A stretch of 64,000 nt of DNA, from assembly GCF_003313505.1 (NCBI RefSeq), contig NZ_QMHO01000015.1:20218-84217 (forward strand). Direction: 5' to 3'. Under the pieces are notes generated by a model that did no database searches, was not told the DNA's origin, and saw only the letters and a list, made by a program, of their open reading frames with translations. A program made the position numbers and the translations under genes. Position 1 is the first letter of the stretch; each line of letters starts with the position of its first letter. Positions 27,956 to 36,514 of the stretch are shown here, in pieces. Source of the DNA: Pedobacter nanyangensis. GTDB taxonomy: Bacteria; Bacteroidota; Bacteroidia; Sphingobacteriales; Sphingobacteriaceae.

Positions 27956-28828
27956 TTAATTACTCGGTGGAGGTAAGAAAGTCTTCTCACTTTGTTTCTT
28001 GGTATAGTATCTGATCACAAAGAAAGCGCCCAAACCCACTGCAAAGAACAACCAAAACCTGGATAGGAACAAAATAAACTCTTTGAAATACATCCAACCA
28101 TCTACAAAATTCAAAGCCAACCTGTTAAAAAACCCTGGTTGATAATCGTACAAGTTATCATTTGCTACAGTCATCGTCTTAACCGTGTTGTCTTGATAAA
28201 AGTTAAGCGTAATGGTGCTAAATTTAACTTGCTTATCAATACTCAGGTTTTCGATTTTCTTGTTCACATAATCATCCTTAATGTAAAGCGAGCTTTCTAC
28301 GTTACTTCCCTTTTTCGTAGCTACCTTTTTAATTTGCTCCACCGCTTCTTGCCTATTGGCCGATTTCATGGAGTTTTCCAGATAAGCTAAGCTTTTATCT
28401 TCCATTTTCAACGACTGGTTATCTACAAACACGGCCATACCTGCAATTTGGTCCGTAAATTCATCCAATTCCGCAGATGGGATTCGGGCTACCAGATAAC
28501 CCTCTTTACGATAAGAAGTGATTTCCTTGAGTGAATCAGCACTTAGTTTCACTTTATCCGTTTTTTGGATCGTGCTATTCAAGGAAAACTCCATCACCAA
28601 GCCACCTTGTTTTTTAATGGTATTGCTCAGTTCAGCTTTGGTGCGCTGCACATCTTTAACCCTAAAACGCATATCAGCGGTTTTGGTCATTTTTTCTACC
28701 AATTGGTTGTTGGATACGGTATCTAAAGCTGCTGTAGCGGTATAATCGGCGCTTTCAGCTTTATGTTCGGCATTACAGCCCGCAAATACAATTGCAGCCA
28801 ATGCCACGATGGCAAAATGTCTTTTCAT
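27956..28828 (-). CDS. DUF4349 lipoprotein
   Basis: A 290-aa envelope protein. Lipobox FAGC puts the acylated cysteine at residue 18. The DUF4349 region runs from about 50 to 265: it contains the FRVKDVQRTKAELSNTI helix, the ARIPSAELDEF strand and a coiled-coil segment around 150-175, and ends in one membrane span (FWLFFAVGLGAFFVIRYY) with a short basic tail. Presence of both a lipobox and a C-terminal span is the usual form in this family. The function is unknown. Confidence 0.83.
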   Translation of the reverse strand: MKRHFAIVALAAIVFAGCNAEHKAESADYTATAALDTVSNNQLVEKMTKTADMRFRVKDVQRTKAELSNTIKKQGGLVMEFSLNSTIQKTDKVKLSADSLKEITSYRKEGYLVARIPSAELDEFTDQIAGMAVFVDNQSLKMEDKSLAYLENSMKSANRQEAVEQIKKVATKKGSNVESSLYIKDDYVNKKIENLSIDKQVKFSTITLNFYQDNTVKTMTVANDNLYDYQPGFFNRLALNFVDGWMYFKEFILFLSRFWLFFAVGLGAFFVIRYYTKKQSEKTFLPPPSN

Positions 28829-29011
28829 TTTGTTAATAGGTTTTAAGTGTTTGAACTTATCCTTTCACAAAATTGTCTTAAGCATGCTATTTCCTTAAGG
28901 CCGACAATTTGTTTCGAGGTGTAATTTGATCTCTTTTTAGCTTAATGCTAAAAATGGTTGAAGGTAACCCATTTCAGTTTGCAGTTTTTTAGTTCGCAGG
29001 TGGTAGTAAGC

Positions 29012-29048
29012 AAAAAAATCCCTTCACAGCATCGCTACGAAGGGATTT
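29012..29048 (-). terminator. terminator of the 29071-29283 gene
   Basis: On the minus strand AAATCCCTTC pairs with GAAGGGATTT over a 13-base loop, followed by seven T. It lies 23 bases after the small membrane protein's stop codon. Confidence 0.85.
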
Positions 29049-29070
29049 CGTTATGTATAATTTTCTTAAA

Positions 29071-29283
29071 TTATTTCGCGTTCAAAATTTTAAATGTGGT
29101 TACACAGCACATTACAAAACCTAAGGCCAAAATAGCCCAAGAAACTAGTGAAAGCGTTAAAGAATCAAAAGCGAAGCGTAAAAATACACCAATTACAGTT
29201 ACCACTGCCCATAAAGCAAGTGAAGAATAAATAGCCGAATCATTGGCTGTTTTCATGCTGTTTTCTCTGTCTTTAGCATCCAT
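29071..29283 (-). CDS. small membrane protein with two spans
   Basis: A 70-aa protein with a polar N-terminus (MDAKDRENSMKTAND) and two predicted membrane segments (about 20-37 and 44-63) separated by FDSLTLS. It has its own terminator and no neighbour on the same strand close enough for an operon. The family is not recognised; similar short two-span proteins are common in Sphingobacteriaceae. Confidence 0.65.
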   Translation of the reverse strand: MDAKDRENSMKTANDSAIYSSLALWAVVTVIGVFLRFAFDSLTLSLVSWAILALGFVMCCVTTFKILNAK

Positions 29284-29346
29284 GTTTTATCGTTTTAATT
29301 TTGTCCTGCGCAAAAATAATATTTCTTCTATAAAAACTACTATGGT

Positions 29347-30123
29347 TTAGTAACTTTTAAGTTTTTCTAAGCGTTGTTTCGCTTTTTCCTGCTCCGTAAA
29401 TTTTCCTTCTTTGTAAAGCAGTTTCTCCCAATCGCCGTACATCGGATTTGGGAGTACGATGAACTTGGTTCCAAACAAGTGCTGATGGGCATCTACCTGC
29501 TCTTTGGTATTCTTTCCTTCTCTATAAAAAACATTCGAAAAATCGCTTAAATTATCACCACACAATAGCAAAACATTATATTTTTCCAATACTTTATTTC
29601 TTCTTTCCTGTTTATCAGAGGTAGTGCTTTTGGTCATTACATGTGCCTCGTCTACGTAAGGGAAACCAAGTCTTTTCAAATTCTCTATGGTCGCTTTTCG
29701 GTCAGCCTCATCACGGTTGGTGATGTAAAAAGTCTCTACGTTTTTGCTCTCGGCAAATTTCAGGAACGACAGTGCACCGGGCACGGTATCTGCCATGGCT
29801 TTAGAGGTCCATTCGGTCCAGTGTGCGGGCACATAACTCACCCCGTGTTGAATTTCATAGCCTTGAAAACGGGAATTGTCTATGATCGTCTCATCTGCAT
29901 CTACAATAACGCAGTTAGGCTTGCCATTCTGGTTTTCCCATAGTGCCTCTTTTAAAGACAATCTGGCGAAGTTATAGGCTTGAAAGGCCAAAGCCCTATA
30001 CTCGCCACTATATTGCTGCCAAAGTACCGCATTTGTCCAATCTCTTTCAGGTGCCACTCCCTTTTGTGCTGATACCAATACTGGAAAGGCAAATAGGGCA
30101 ATGATTAAAAATCTCAATCTCAT
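29347..30123 (-). CDS. HAD acid phosphatase, 5'-nucleotidase e(P4) family
   Basis: A 258-aa exported class C acid phosphatase-type HAD enzyme. The nucleophile motif DADET (VIVDADETIIDNS) is present, with FYITNRDEADR as motif II and LCGDNLSDFSN as motif IV. The upstream frame starts at 30144 but the ATG at 30123 begins the signal peptide (MRLRFLIIALFAFPVLVSAQ). There is no lipobox cysteine, unlike the Haemophilus e(P4) lipoprotein, so the protein should be soluble in the periplasm. It likely removes phosphate from nucleotides such as NMN or 5'-nucleotides. Confidence 0.88.
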   Translation of the reverse strand: MRLRFLIIALFAFPVLVSAQKGVAPERDWTNAVLWQQYSGEYRALAFQAYNFARLSLKEALWENQNGKPNCVIVDADETIIDNSRFQGYEIQHGVSYVPAHWTEWTSKAMADTVPGALSFLKFAESKNVETFYITNRDEADRKATIENLKRLGFPYVDEAHVMTKSTTSDKQERRNKVLEKYNVLLLCGDNLSDFSNVFYREGKNTKEQVDAHQHLFGTKFIVLPNPMYGDWEKLLYKEGKFTEQEKAKQRLEKLKSY

Positions 30124-30203
30124 ATCACATAAGTTAAAAGTCAAAAGTAGGAAGTTAAAAGTTAAAAGCCATAGCTTGTTAACAAGTGACCAATCATATC
30201 AAT

Positions 30204-30238
30204 AAAAAAAACCTCACCGAAAGCGATGAGGTTTTTTT
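30204..30238. terminator. bidirectional terminator after atpG
   Basis: AAACCTCA and TGAGGTTT form an 8-bp stem with A-run on one side and T-run on the other. It lies 46 bases beyond the atpG stop and between two same-strand genes, and closes the ATP synthase operon. Confidence 0.8.
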
Positions 30239-30283
30239 ATTATAGGTCTTTGTCCAATGAACCATTGAACTAATGAACCAAAA

Positions 30284-31165
30284 TTATCCGTTTAATGCTG
30301 CCGCACCACTTACAATCTCAGTAAGCTCGGTAGTAATGGCGGCCTGACGTGCCTGGTTGTAAGCTAATTTCAACGATTTCAGCAAATCACCTGCGTTTTC
30401 TGTTGCTTTATCCATGGATGTCATACGAGCACCATGCTCAGAAGCATGAGAATCTAACACCGCTTTATACAACTGGATTTTGATAGATTTAGGAATTAAT
30501 TGGGTTACAATTTCTTCTTTGCTAGGTTCCAAGATATAGTCTACGTTAGTTTCCTTAGTGCTAGCTGCTTCTTCAGATTTTGGAAGAGGTAGTAATTGTT
30601 CGGAAGTTAAAACCTGAACAGCTGCATTTTTAAACCTGTTATAAACTACTTCTACACGGTCATATTTACCCGCTACGAAACCTGCCATAATCGCCTCAGT
30701 AATTTTAGTTACGTTCTCGAAAGACAAATCAGCGTAAACTTCATTATTGTTGCCAATTACATTATAATTACGTTTTTCGTAAAAATCCTGGGCTTTTTTA
30801 CCAATAGCAACAATACTTACGTTACCTTTCTTCAGTTGCTCGCTGTATTTCTCAGCAATTAAGTTGTTAGTGGTTTTAATTACGTTCATGTTAAACGCAC
30901 CAGCTAAACCTCTGTTGGAAGATACCGCAACGATCAAAACTTTGTTTGGTTCCCTTTCTTGGATAAACGGAGAGGTAGAACCTTCCAAACTTGCCGAAAG
31001 ATTTCCCAAGATCTCTTTCAATTTAGTTGCGTAAGGACGTAATTGAATAATCGCATTAGTAGCACGTTTCAACTTCGCAGCCGATACCATTTTCATTGCC
31101 TTGGTAATCTGCTGGGTTGACTGCACAGAGGCAATACGATTTCTTACTTCTTTTAAATTGGCCAT
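30284..31165 (-). CDS. atpG: ATP synthase F1 gamma subunit
   Basis: The 293-aa rotor shaft subunit. N-terminal helix NLKEVRNRIASVQSTQQITKAMKMVSAAKL and C-terminal helix with ASEHGARMTSMDKATENA and YNQARQAAITTELTEIVSGA regions are the diagnostic coiled-coil halves (central pieces QQITKAM and RQAAITTE). It is the last gene of the operon; beta and epsilon are not in the window, consistent with the split atp arrangement of Bacteroidota. A 140-bp repeat-containing gap separates it from atpA. Confidence 0.97.
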   Translation of the reverse strand: MANLKEVRNRIASVQSTQQITKAMKMVSAAKLKRATNAIIQLRPYATKLKEILGNLSASLEGSTSPFIQEREPNKVLIVAVSSNRGLAGAFNMNVIKTTNNLIAEKYSEQLKKGNVSIVAIGKKAQDFYEKRNYNVIGNNNEVYADLSFENVTKITEAIMAGFVAGKYDRVEVVYNRFKNAAVQVLTSEQLLPLPKSEEAASTKETNVDYILEPSKEEIVTQLIPKSIKIQLYKAVLDSHASEHGARMTSMDKATENAGDLLKSLKLAYNQARQAAITTELTEIVSGAAALNG

Positions 31166-31305
31166 TTGTTAGTATTTAGTACTTAGTAATTAGTAGTTAG
31201 ACCGAAATCTAAATCCCAATCCCAAACACTTATAATTTAGTTAGCTACTTAGTAATTAGCAATAGACCAAAATCTAAATACTAACTACTAAATACTTATA
31301 TCTAA

Positions 31306-32880
31306 TTAATATTTACTTGAAATTTCTTTTGCTACCGTTTCCAATACACCGGTAATTTGGTCATCAAATTTACCAGCTTTTAAGGCTGCTAAAGTTTCTG
31401 GATGACGTAACTCCAATGCTTGTAGATAATCGGCTTCAAATTCTTTTACCTTGTTGATCGGCACGTTACGCATCAAGTTTTTAGTACCTGCATAAACAAT
31501 AGCCACTTGTTTCTCTACCGTAAATGGAGAGAATTGAGCTTGTTTCAACATCTCTACGTTACGAGCACCTTTATCCAATACAGATTTGGTAGCCGCATCT
31601 AAATCAGACCCGAATTTAGAGAAAGCCTCTAACTCACGGTATTGTGCTTGGTCTAATTTCAAAGTACCAGCAACCTTTTTCATGGATTTGATTTGTGCGT
31701 TACCGCCTACACGTGATACCGAGATACCTACGTTAATTGCCGGACGGATACCTGAGTTGAACAAGTTCGACTCCAAGAAAATCTGACCATCGGTAATTGA
31801 AATTACGTTAGTAGGGATATATGCAGAAACGTCTCCAGCTTGAGTTTCGATAATTGGCAATGCCGTTAATGAACCACCACCTTTTACCAAGTGTTTAATT
31901 GATTCTGGCAAATCGTTCATGTTTTTAGCGATATCATCGTTAGCGTTGATTTTCGCAGCTCTCTCCAACAAACGTGAGTGTAAGTAGAAAACGTCACCTG
32001 GGTAAGCCTCACGGCCCGGAGGGCGTTTCAACAATAAAGATACCTCACGGTAAGCCACGGCCTGTTTAGACAAATCATCATAAACGATTAACGCCGGACG
32101 GCCAGTATCACGGAAGAACTCGCCAATAGCAGCACCAGCAAAAGGCGCATAGAACTGCAATGGAGCTGGCTCAGATGCACTAGCCGAAACCACTACCGTA
32201 TATGGCATTGCACCGTTTTCTTCCAAAGTACGTACAATGTTAGCTACAGTACTTGCTTTTTGGCCGCAAGCTACGTAGATACAAAATACAGGTTGACCTG
32301 CTTCGTAAAATTCTTTTTGGTTGATGATGGTATCGATACAAACCGCAGTTTTACCAATCTGACGGTCGCCAATCACCAACTCACGCTGGCCACGACCAAT
32401 TGGGATCATCGCATCGATAGCTTTGATACCAGTTTGTAGAGGCTCGTTTACCGGTTGACGATAGATTACCCCAGGAGCTTTACGCTCTAAAGGCATCTCA
32501 AATGTTTCGCCAGCAATAGGTCCCTTACCGTCAATGGGCTCACCTAAAGTGTTTACCACACGACCTAACATGCCTTCGCCAACTTTAATAGACGCGATTT
32601 TTTTAGTACGTTTAATGGTATCACCTTCTTTGATCTCGTCTGATGGGCCTAACAATACCACACCCACGTTATCTTCCTCAAGGTTCAATACAATTCCTTG
32701 CAAGCCGTTAGCAAACTCAACAAGCTCGCCACTTTGAACTTTAGTTAAGCCGTAAACACGAGCAATACCATCGCCCACTTGCAATACAGTACCAACTTCT
32801 TCAAGTTCAGCTTCTGATTTGAAGCCGGCCAATTGCTGTCTGATAATTGCCGAAACTTCGTCTGGTCTTACCTCTACCAT
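31306..32880 (-). CDS. atpA: ATP synthase F1 alpha subunit
   Basis: A 524-aa nucleotide-binding subunit. The P-loop GDRQIGKT is at 171-178, the Walker B region is ALIVYDDLSKQ, and PPGREAYPGDVFYLHSRLLERA-type sequence follows (core PGREAYPGD). The length is normal for the family. It lies between atpH and atpG with long gaps on both sides. Confidence 0.98.
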   Translation of the reverse strand: MVEVRPDEVSAIIRQQLAGFKSEAELEEVGTVLQVGDGIARVYGLTKVQSGELVEFANGLQGIVLNLEEDNVGVVLLGPSDEIKEGDTIKRTKKIASIKVGEGMLGRVVNTLGEPIDGKGPIAGETFEMPLERKAPGVIYRQPVNEPLQTGIKAIDAMIPIGRGQRELVIGDRQIGKTAVCIDTIINQKEFYEAGQPVFCIYVACGQKASTVANIVRTLEENGAMPYTVVVSASASEPAPLQFYAPFAGAAIGEFFRDTGRPALIVYDDLSKQAVAYREVSLLLKRPPGREAYPGDVFYLHSRLLERAAKINANDDIAKNMNDLPESIKHLVKGGGSLTALPIIETQAGDVSAYIPTNVISITDGQIFLESNLFNSGIRPAINVGISVSRVGGNAQIKSMKKVAGTLKLDQAQYRELEAFSKFGSDLDAATKSVLDKGARNVEMLKQAQFSPFTVEKQVAIVYAGTKNLMRNVPINKVKEFEADYLQALELRHPETLAALKAGKFDDQITGVLETVAKEISSKY

Positions 32881-33103
32881 AATTTTATGTTATTTTGATA
32901 TCTTTTTGTAAAATGTAATCTCTTACTCTTTTGTTATTTCAGTCCCGCTTTACACTTCAATCTGTTTTATCCTTCGACAAGCTCAGGATGACAAACAGGA
33001 TTTTCGTTTCAATCGGGTTTATATTAATGCTGCTGTAGTTCTTAGTTTAGTTCAGTATCCTTCAAAGTTTCCTGTCTAAATACTAACTATTGAACACTAA
33101 AAT
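32881..33103. other. 223-bp gap inside the atp operon with repeat fragments
   Basis: This gap between atpA and atpH contains 'ccttcgacaagctcaggatgac', a dispersed intergenic repeat type, and pieces of the 'ctaaatactaactatt' AT-rich repeat found also at 31166-31305. I see no gene. The gap is much longer than usual for these genes. Confidence 0.5.
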
Positions 33104-33640
33104 CTAATTAGCAAACTCCTTTTTCAGTTTGGTTAAGCCACTGGCAATGCTCGCATCAAATTGCTTGTCACCTACTTTAAGGATAAAGCCCCCAATCAAA
33201 TCAGCGTTTACCTTTTCCTTAATCAGCACTTGGCTAGCATTCAATTCTTTTTTCACAAGGCTAACCACCTCTGCTCTGTTCGCATCAGTAAGTGGGCTTG
33301 CCGAAGTCACTTCAGCAGTTACAATACCGTTAATGGTGTTATATTGTTGTACAAACTGTTTAGCCGTATCAAACAAGATCGCTGAACGACCTTTGTTCAC
33401 TACCAATTTAAAGAAGCTTTGGGTAATGGCATGCACTTTTCCAGCAAAAATACCATCCAAAATGCCTTGCTTCTTATCCGAAGGTACAATCGGGTTTTTA
33501 AGGATCGCCTCTAACTCCGAATTGTCATCCACCACTTTTTCAAAAAACACCATATCATTCTTCACCTCTTCTACGGCATTTTGCTCCTTAGAAAGGTCTA
33601 ACAATGATTTCGCGTATCTAGCTCCTGCTTTACTTGACAT
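33104..33640 (-). CDS. atpH: ATP synthase F1 delta subunit
   Basis: A 178-aa stator subunit joining F1 to the b-subunit stalk. The N-terminal six-helix domain (ARYAKSLLDLSKEQN) and the C-terminal strand motif (DLIGGFILKVGDKQFDASI) are typical; LKKEFAN is the usual end. It lies upstream of atpA on the minus strand. Confidence 0.93.
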   Translation of the reverse strand: MSSKAGARYAKSLLDLSKEQNAVEEVKNDMVFFEKVVDDNSELEAILKNPIVPSDKKQGILDGIFAGKVHAITQSFFKLVVNKGRSAILFDTAKQFVQQYNTINGIVTAEVTSASPLTDANRAEVVSLVKKELNASQVLIKEKVNADLIGGFILKVGDKQFDASIASGLTKLKKEFAN

Positions 33641-33666
33641 ATATTGTAGTTGTAAGTTGTAAGTGG

Positions 33667-33734
33667 TAAGTTATAAGTTGCTTAAAACATTAAGCACTAA
33701 AACCTAAAACTTAAAACGTTATACTTATAACTTA
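33667..33734. repeat. AT-rich inverted repeat between atpF and atpH
   Basis: TAAGTTATAAGT at 33667-33678 is matched by its exact reverse complement ACTTATAACTTA at 33723-33734. The outer arm overlaps the atpF stop codon. The loop holds 'aaaacctaaaacttaaaac'. Confidence 0.7.
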
Positions 33735-34226
33735 GTTTAATTCAACGTCCTTTAACAAATTGTTCACCAACTCTTGTTGCTTCGCTTTGTCATCTAATTG
33801 GCTACGCAATACACGCTCTGCAATATCCAACGACAATGCCGAAACTTGGCCTTTCAATTCTGCCAAAGCGGCTTTCTTTTGGTTTTCAATTTCGATACGA
33901 GCTTTCTCGATCAATTTCGCCCCTTCAGTTTGCGCTTGCGTTTTTGCCTCGTTAACGATGCTATCTTTTAATGTTTTAGCTTCTTTCAAAATTTGGTCAC
34001 GTTCTTCACGAGCTTGTTTCATCAACTCTTCGTTCTGAGAACTTAAACGAGCCATCTCTTGTCTAGCTAGTTCAGCTTTATTTAAAGCTTCATCAATGCT
34101 TTTTTCACGATCGTGAATACCTTTCATGATTGGTTTCCAGGCAAACTTGCCCAATAAAAACACCAACACCAGGAAAGAAATAGTATTCCACGCCAATAAA
34201 CCAATTTCAGGAACTAATAAATCCAT
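33732..34226 (-). CDS. atpF: ATP synthase F0 b subunit
   Basis: A 164-aa stalk subunit: an N-terminal membrane span (LLAWNTISFLVLVFLLGKFAW), then an almost uninterrupted charged helix from about 40 to 130 (EALNKAELARQEMARLSSQ and following), and the C-terminal delta-binding part (ALSLDIAERVLRSQLDD). It is flanked by atpE and atpH. Confidence 0.96.
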   Translation of the reverse strand: MDLLVPEIGLLAWNTISFLVLVFLLGKFAWKPIMKGIHDREKSIDEALNKAELARQEMARLSSQNEELMKQAREERDQILKEAKTLKDSIVNEAKTQAQTEGAKLIEKARIEIENQKKAALAELKGQVSALSLDIAERVLRSQLDDKAKQQELVNNLLKDVELN

Positions 34227-34323
34227 TGTATATATATAATATTTTTTCTTTGTTAAACTTTCTTTTAAATAAGCACCTTAGCGGCAACCCCGAAAAGGTG
34301 CTTATCTTAAAATCTTTCTTTGA

Positions 34324-34530
34324 TTATTTTGCGATCAAAGAAACTACTACCGCGAATAAAGCAACCGCCTCGATAAAAGCAGCAGCGATAAGCATAGCAG
34401 TTTGAATTTTTGAAGCGGCTTCTGGTTGACGAGCAATTGATTCCATTGCAGATCCACCGATTTTACCGATACCTAATCCAGCGCCAATTGCAGCTAAGCC
34501 TGCGCCGATTGCAGCTAATGTTCCAGTCAT
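34324..34530 (-). CDS. atpE: ATP synthase F0 c subunit
   Basis: A 68-aa hairpin of two membrane helices with the polar loop ARQPE (33-37). The ion-binding carboxylate is E54 in AAFIEAVALF. The loop and helix lack the extra polar residues of sodium-binding c subunits, so proton coupling is the likely mode. The glycine-rich first helix (GAGLAAIGAGLGIGKIGG) is typical. Confidence 0.97.
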   Translation of the reverse strand: MTGTLAAIGAGLAAIGAGLGIGKIGGSAMESIARQPEAASKIQTAMLIAAAFIEAVALFAVVVSLIAK

Positions 34531-34571
34531 TTTTCTGATTTATTTATTATTGTTTAACAATTATGTTCTAA

Positions 34572-35750
34572 TTAATGGTGCTCTTCTACCGCCATACCAA
34601 TAAATAGCGCCGATAGAATAGTGAATATAAATGCTTGGATAAATGCTACCAAGAACTCGATCAAACCGATGAATACCGCAAAGAAAATTGATGCTGGCGC
34701 TACAGCGATTGAGTTAAAGATAAAAATCAAGCATAGTAAAGACATTACCAAGATATGCCCAGCTGTAATGTTTGCGAACAAACGAATCGCTAGTGCGATA
34801 GGCTTAGTAAACATACCGAAAATTTCTACAGGGATCATCAATGGTTTTAACCACCATGGCACTGGAGGGTTTAAAATGTGTCCCCAGTAATATTTATTTG
34901 CTTTAAAGGTAGTGATTAAGAAGGTAGCAGCAGCCAAAACCACAGTTAAAGCAATGTTACCTGTTACGTTGGCACCTCCCGGAAAGAAAGGGACCAAACC
35001 TAACATATTGTTTAACCAGATGAAGAAAAACACCGACAATAAATACGGCATGAAAGCAGCATATTTATGGCCTAAGTTTGGCCTGGCGATATCATCCCGT
35101 ACAAAAAGAATGATAGGCTCCAAGAAAGACTGAATACCTTTTGGCGCTTTGCCAGCTCTCTTTTTATAGCCTGCTGCAACCGTAGTAAAAATGATTACCA
35201 ATACTACAATTGACAGCAACATACTGAATACATTTTTGGTCACCGAAAAATCCAAAGGACGTGCATTGGTCACTTTCTCTTCCCCTTTTTCATCCGTTAC
35301 GTGCGAAACATAAGAACCGTGAGCATCTGCAGTAGCATTTGCGTAGTAAATTTTATTATGGGCAATGGCAAAACGCTGACCATTTTTTTCAACCACAACT
35401 TTACCAGCATCATCAAATTGAAAAGCAGATGAGCTAAAGGTTACCAAACCGTTGTCAGTCCAAAGAATTACGGGCAAGTGAAGGGTCAAACCATGGTCGC
35501 CATGTCCCCAAATGGTAAAAAAGTGGCTATCACTAATGTGGTGGAAAATAAACGAAGTAATATCAAATCCCTTTTCTTCTTTTCCATGTGCCTGGTCGTG
35601 TGCCGCAGGGGCACTCACTTCATGACCTTGAGCGGCCACGCTATCAGCTTGTGCAAAAGCAGCAGTTCTAAAACCTAAAAACACAGAAAAAAGCGTAAAA
35701 ACAACAATTAGCCTCTTAACTTTTGACACAAAAACTCGGTTATAATCCAT
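34572..35750 (-). CDS. atpB: ATP synthase F0 a subunit with N-terminal extension
   Basis: A 392-aa protein, about 140 residues longer than E. coli subunit a. The extension begins with a signal-peptide-like segment (LIVVFTLFSVFLGF, cleavage after AFA) and a His-rich periplasmic stretch (HEVSAPAAHDQAHGKEEKG), as usual in Bacteroidota. The membrane core carries LNNMLGLVPFFPGG and the essential arginine in LAIRLFANITAGH. It is the proton channel partner of the c ring. Confidence 0.95.
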   Translation of the reverse strand: MDYNRVFVSKVKRLIVVFTLFSVFLGFRTAAFAQADSVAAQGHEVSAPAAHDQAHGKEEKGFDITSFIFHHISDSHFFTIWGHGDHGLTLHLPVILWTDNGLVTFSSSAFQFDDAGKVVVEKNGQRFAIAHNKIYYANATADAHGSYVSHVTDEKGEEKVTNARPLDFSVTKNVFSMLLSIVVLVIIFTTVAAGYKKRAGKAPKGIQSFLEPIILFVRDDIARPNLGHKYAAFMPYLLSVFFFIWLNNMLGLVPFFPGGANVTGNIALTVVLAAATFLITTFKANKYYWGHILNPPVPWWLKPLMIPVEIFGMFTKPIALAIRLFANITAGHILVMSLLCLIFIFNSIAVAPASIFFAVFIGLIEFLVAFIQAFIFTILSALFIGMAVEEHH

Positions 35751-35767
35751 TTACTCGCAGATTTTTA

Positions 35768-36148
35768 CTATTTATTTTGGTGGCGCAAGTTACGTAACAA
35801 ACCTAATATTTCAAAGAGGCTAAACAATAAATATAAAGAAAAAAAATTGAGGGCAAAAGCCAGATCGCCCTTGGCTTGTTTCAAGCTGTAAATCAGCACA
35901 AAAGCCATAGCGAATAACATTTTGAGGATTACGGAGCCTAAAATTGCAAAAACACCAATTTGCGGATTTCTTTCGATGCCAAAATGAGCCAACAGATAGG
36001 CAATTAAGGTTAGCCCGGCCAAAAATCCAAAAACTAGCCAAAACTGACCAGCAATAATGCCCGGCAACAAACTCTTCAGCAATATCGCTACTCCGGCAAG
36101 TACTGATGTATAAATAAAGTAGGCAACAATAAATTTTCTTAAGCTCAA
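35768..36148 (-). CDS. four-span membrane protein of the atp operon (subunit I-like)
   Basis: A 126-aa polytopic protein with about four membrane segments and a basic end (LLRNLRHQNK). It occupies the position of atpI between the AtpZ-type gene and atpB. Sequence similarity to E. coli AtpI is weak by eye, so the assignment rests on size, topology and position. A role in c-ring assembly or ion handling is likely but inferred. Confidence 0.65.
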   Translation of the reverse strand: MSLRKFIVAYFIYTSVLAGVAILLKSLLPGIIAGQFWLVFGFLAGLTLIAYLLAHFGIERNPQIGVFAILGSVILKMLFAMAFVLIYSLKQAKGDLAFALNFFSLYLLFSLFEILGLLRNLRHQNK

Positions 36149-36189
36149 AATGTTTCTTTTGGGACAAAGTTAATCATTGGCCTTATTAT

Positions 36190-36408
36190 TTACGATTTGT
36201 TCTTATTTAACGATCGCACGACTTGATATAGCGAAGCAGCAACCCCAACTATACCCAGTATGGCGGTAAAAAGAAAATTTTCCTCGCCCTGATGTTCATC
36301 TATTTTATAGCCAACAAAAGCAAACACTCCAATGGTGGCCATCATTTGGAAAGCCAGGCCTGTATATTTGGCATAGCTAAATGCGGTTTTATCTTTCTCC
36401 TCTCCCAT
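36190..36408 (-). CDS. AtpZ/AtpI-type F0F1 assembly protein
   Basis: A 72-aa protein from the ATG at 36408 (MGEEKDK); the frame is open 11 codons further up. Two membrane segments (FQMMATIGVFAFVGYKID and FLFTAILGIVGVAASLYQVV) separated by a short acidic turn are diagnostic for the AtpZ group. It is the first gene of the atp operon and divergent from the porW-like gene, so the operon promoter must lie in 36409-36514. Confidence 0.8.
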   Translation of the reverse strand: MGEEKDKTAFSYAKYTGLAFQMMATIGVFAFVGYKIDEHQGEENFLFTAILGIVGVAASLYQVVRSLNKNKS

Positions 36409-36468
36409 AGTTTGGCTAACATTTGGTAAATTACATTTCAAATATTAAGATTATATTGCCGAATAAAA

Positions 36469-36477
36469 TATTTTTGC
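36469..36477 (+). promoter_or_regulatory. putative -7 element of the porW-like gene
   Basis: TATTTTTGC matches TAnnTTTGC exactly and is 38 bases before the TTG start. The -33 element is not clear. Confidence 0.45.
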
Positions 36478-36514
36478 GAATATTTTGTTATAATATAAAT
36501 AACTCAAAAACCAA

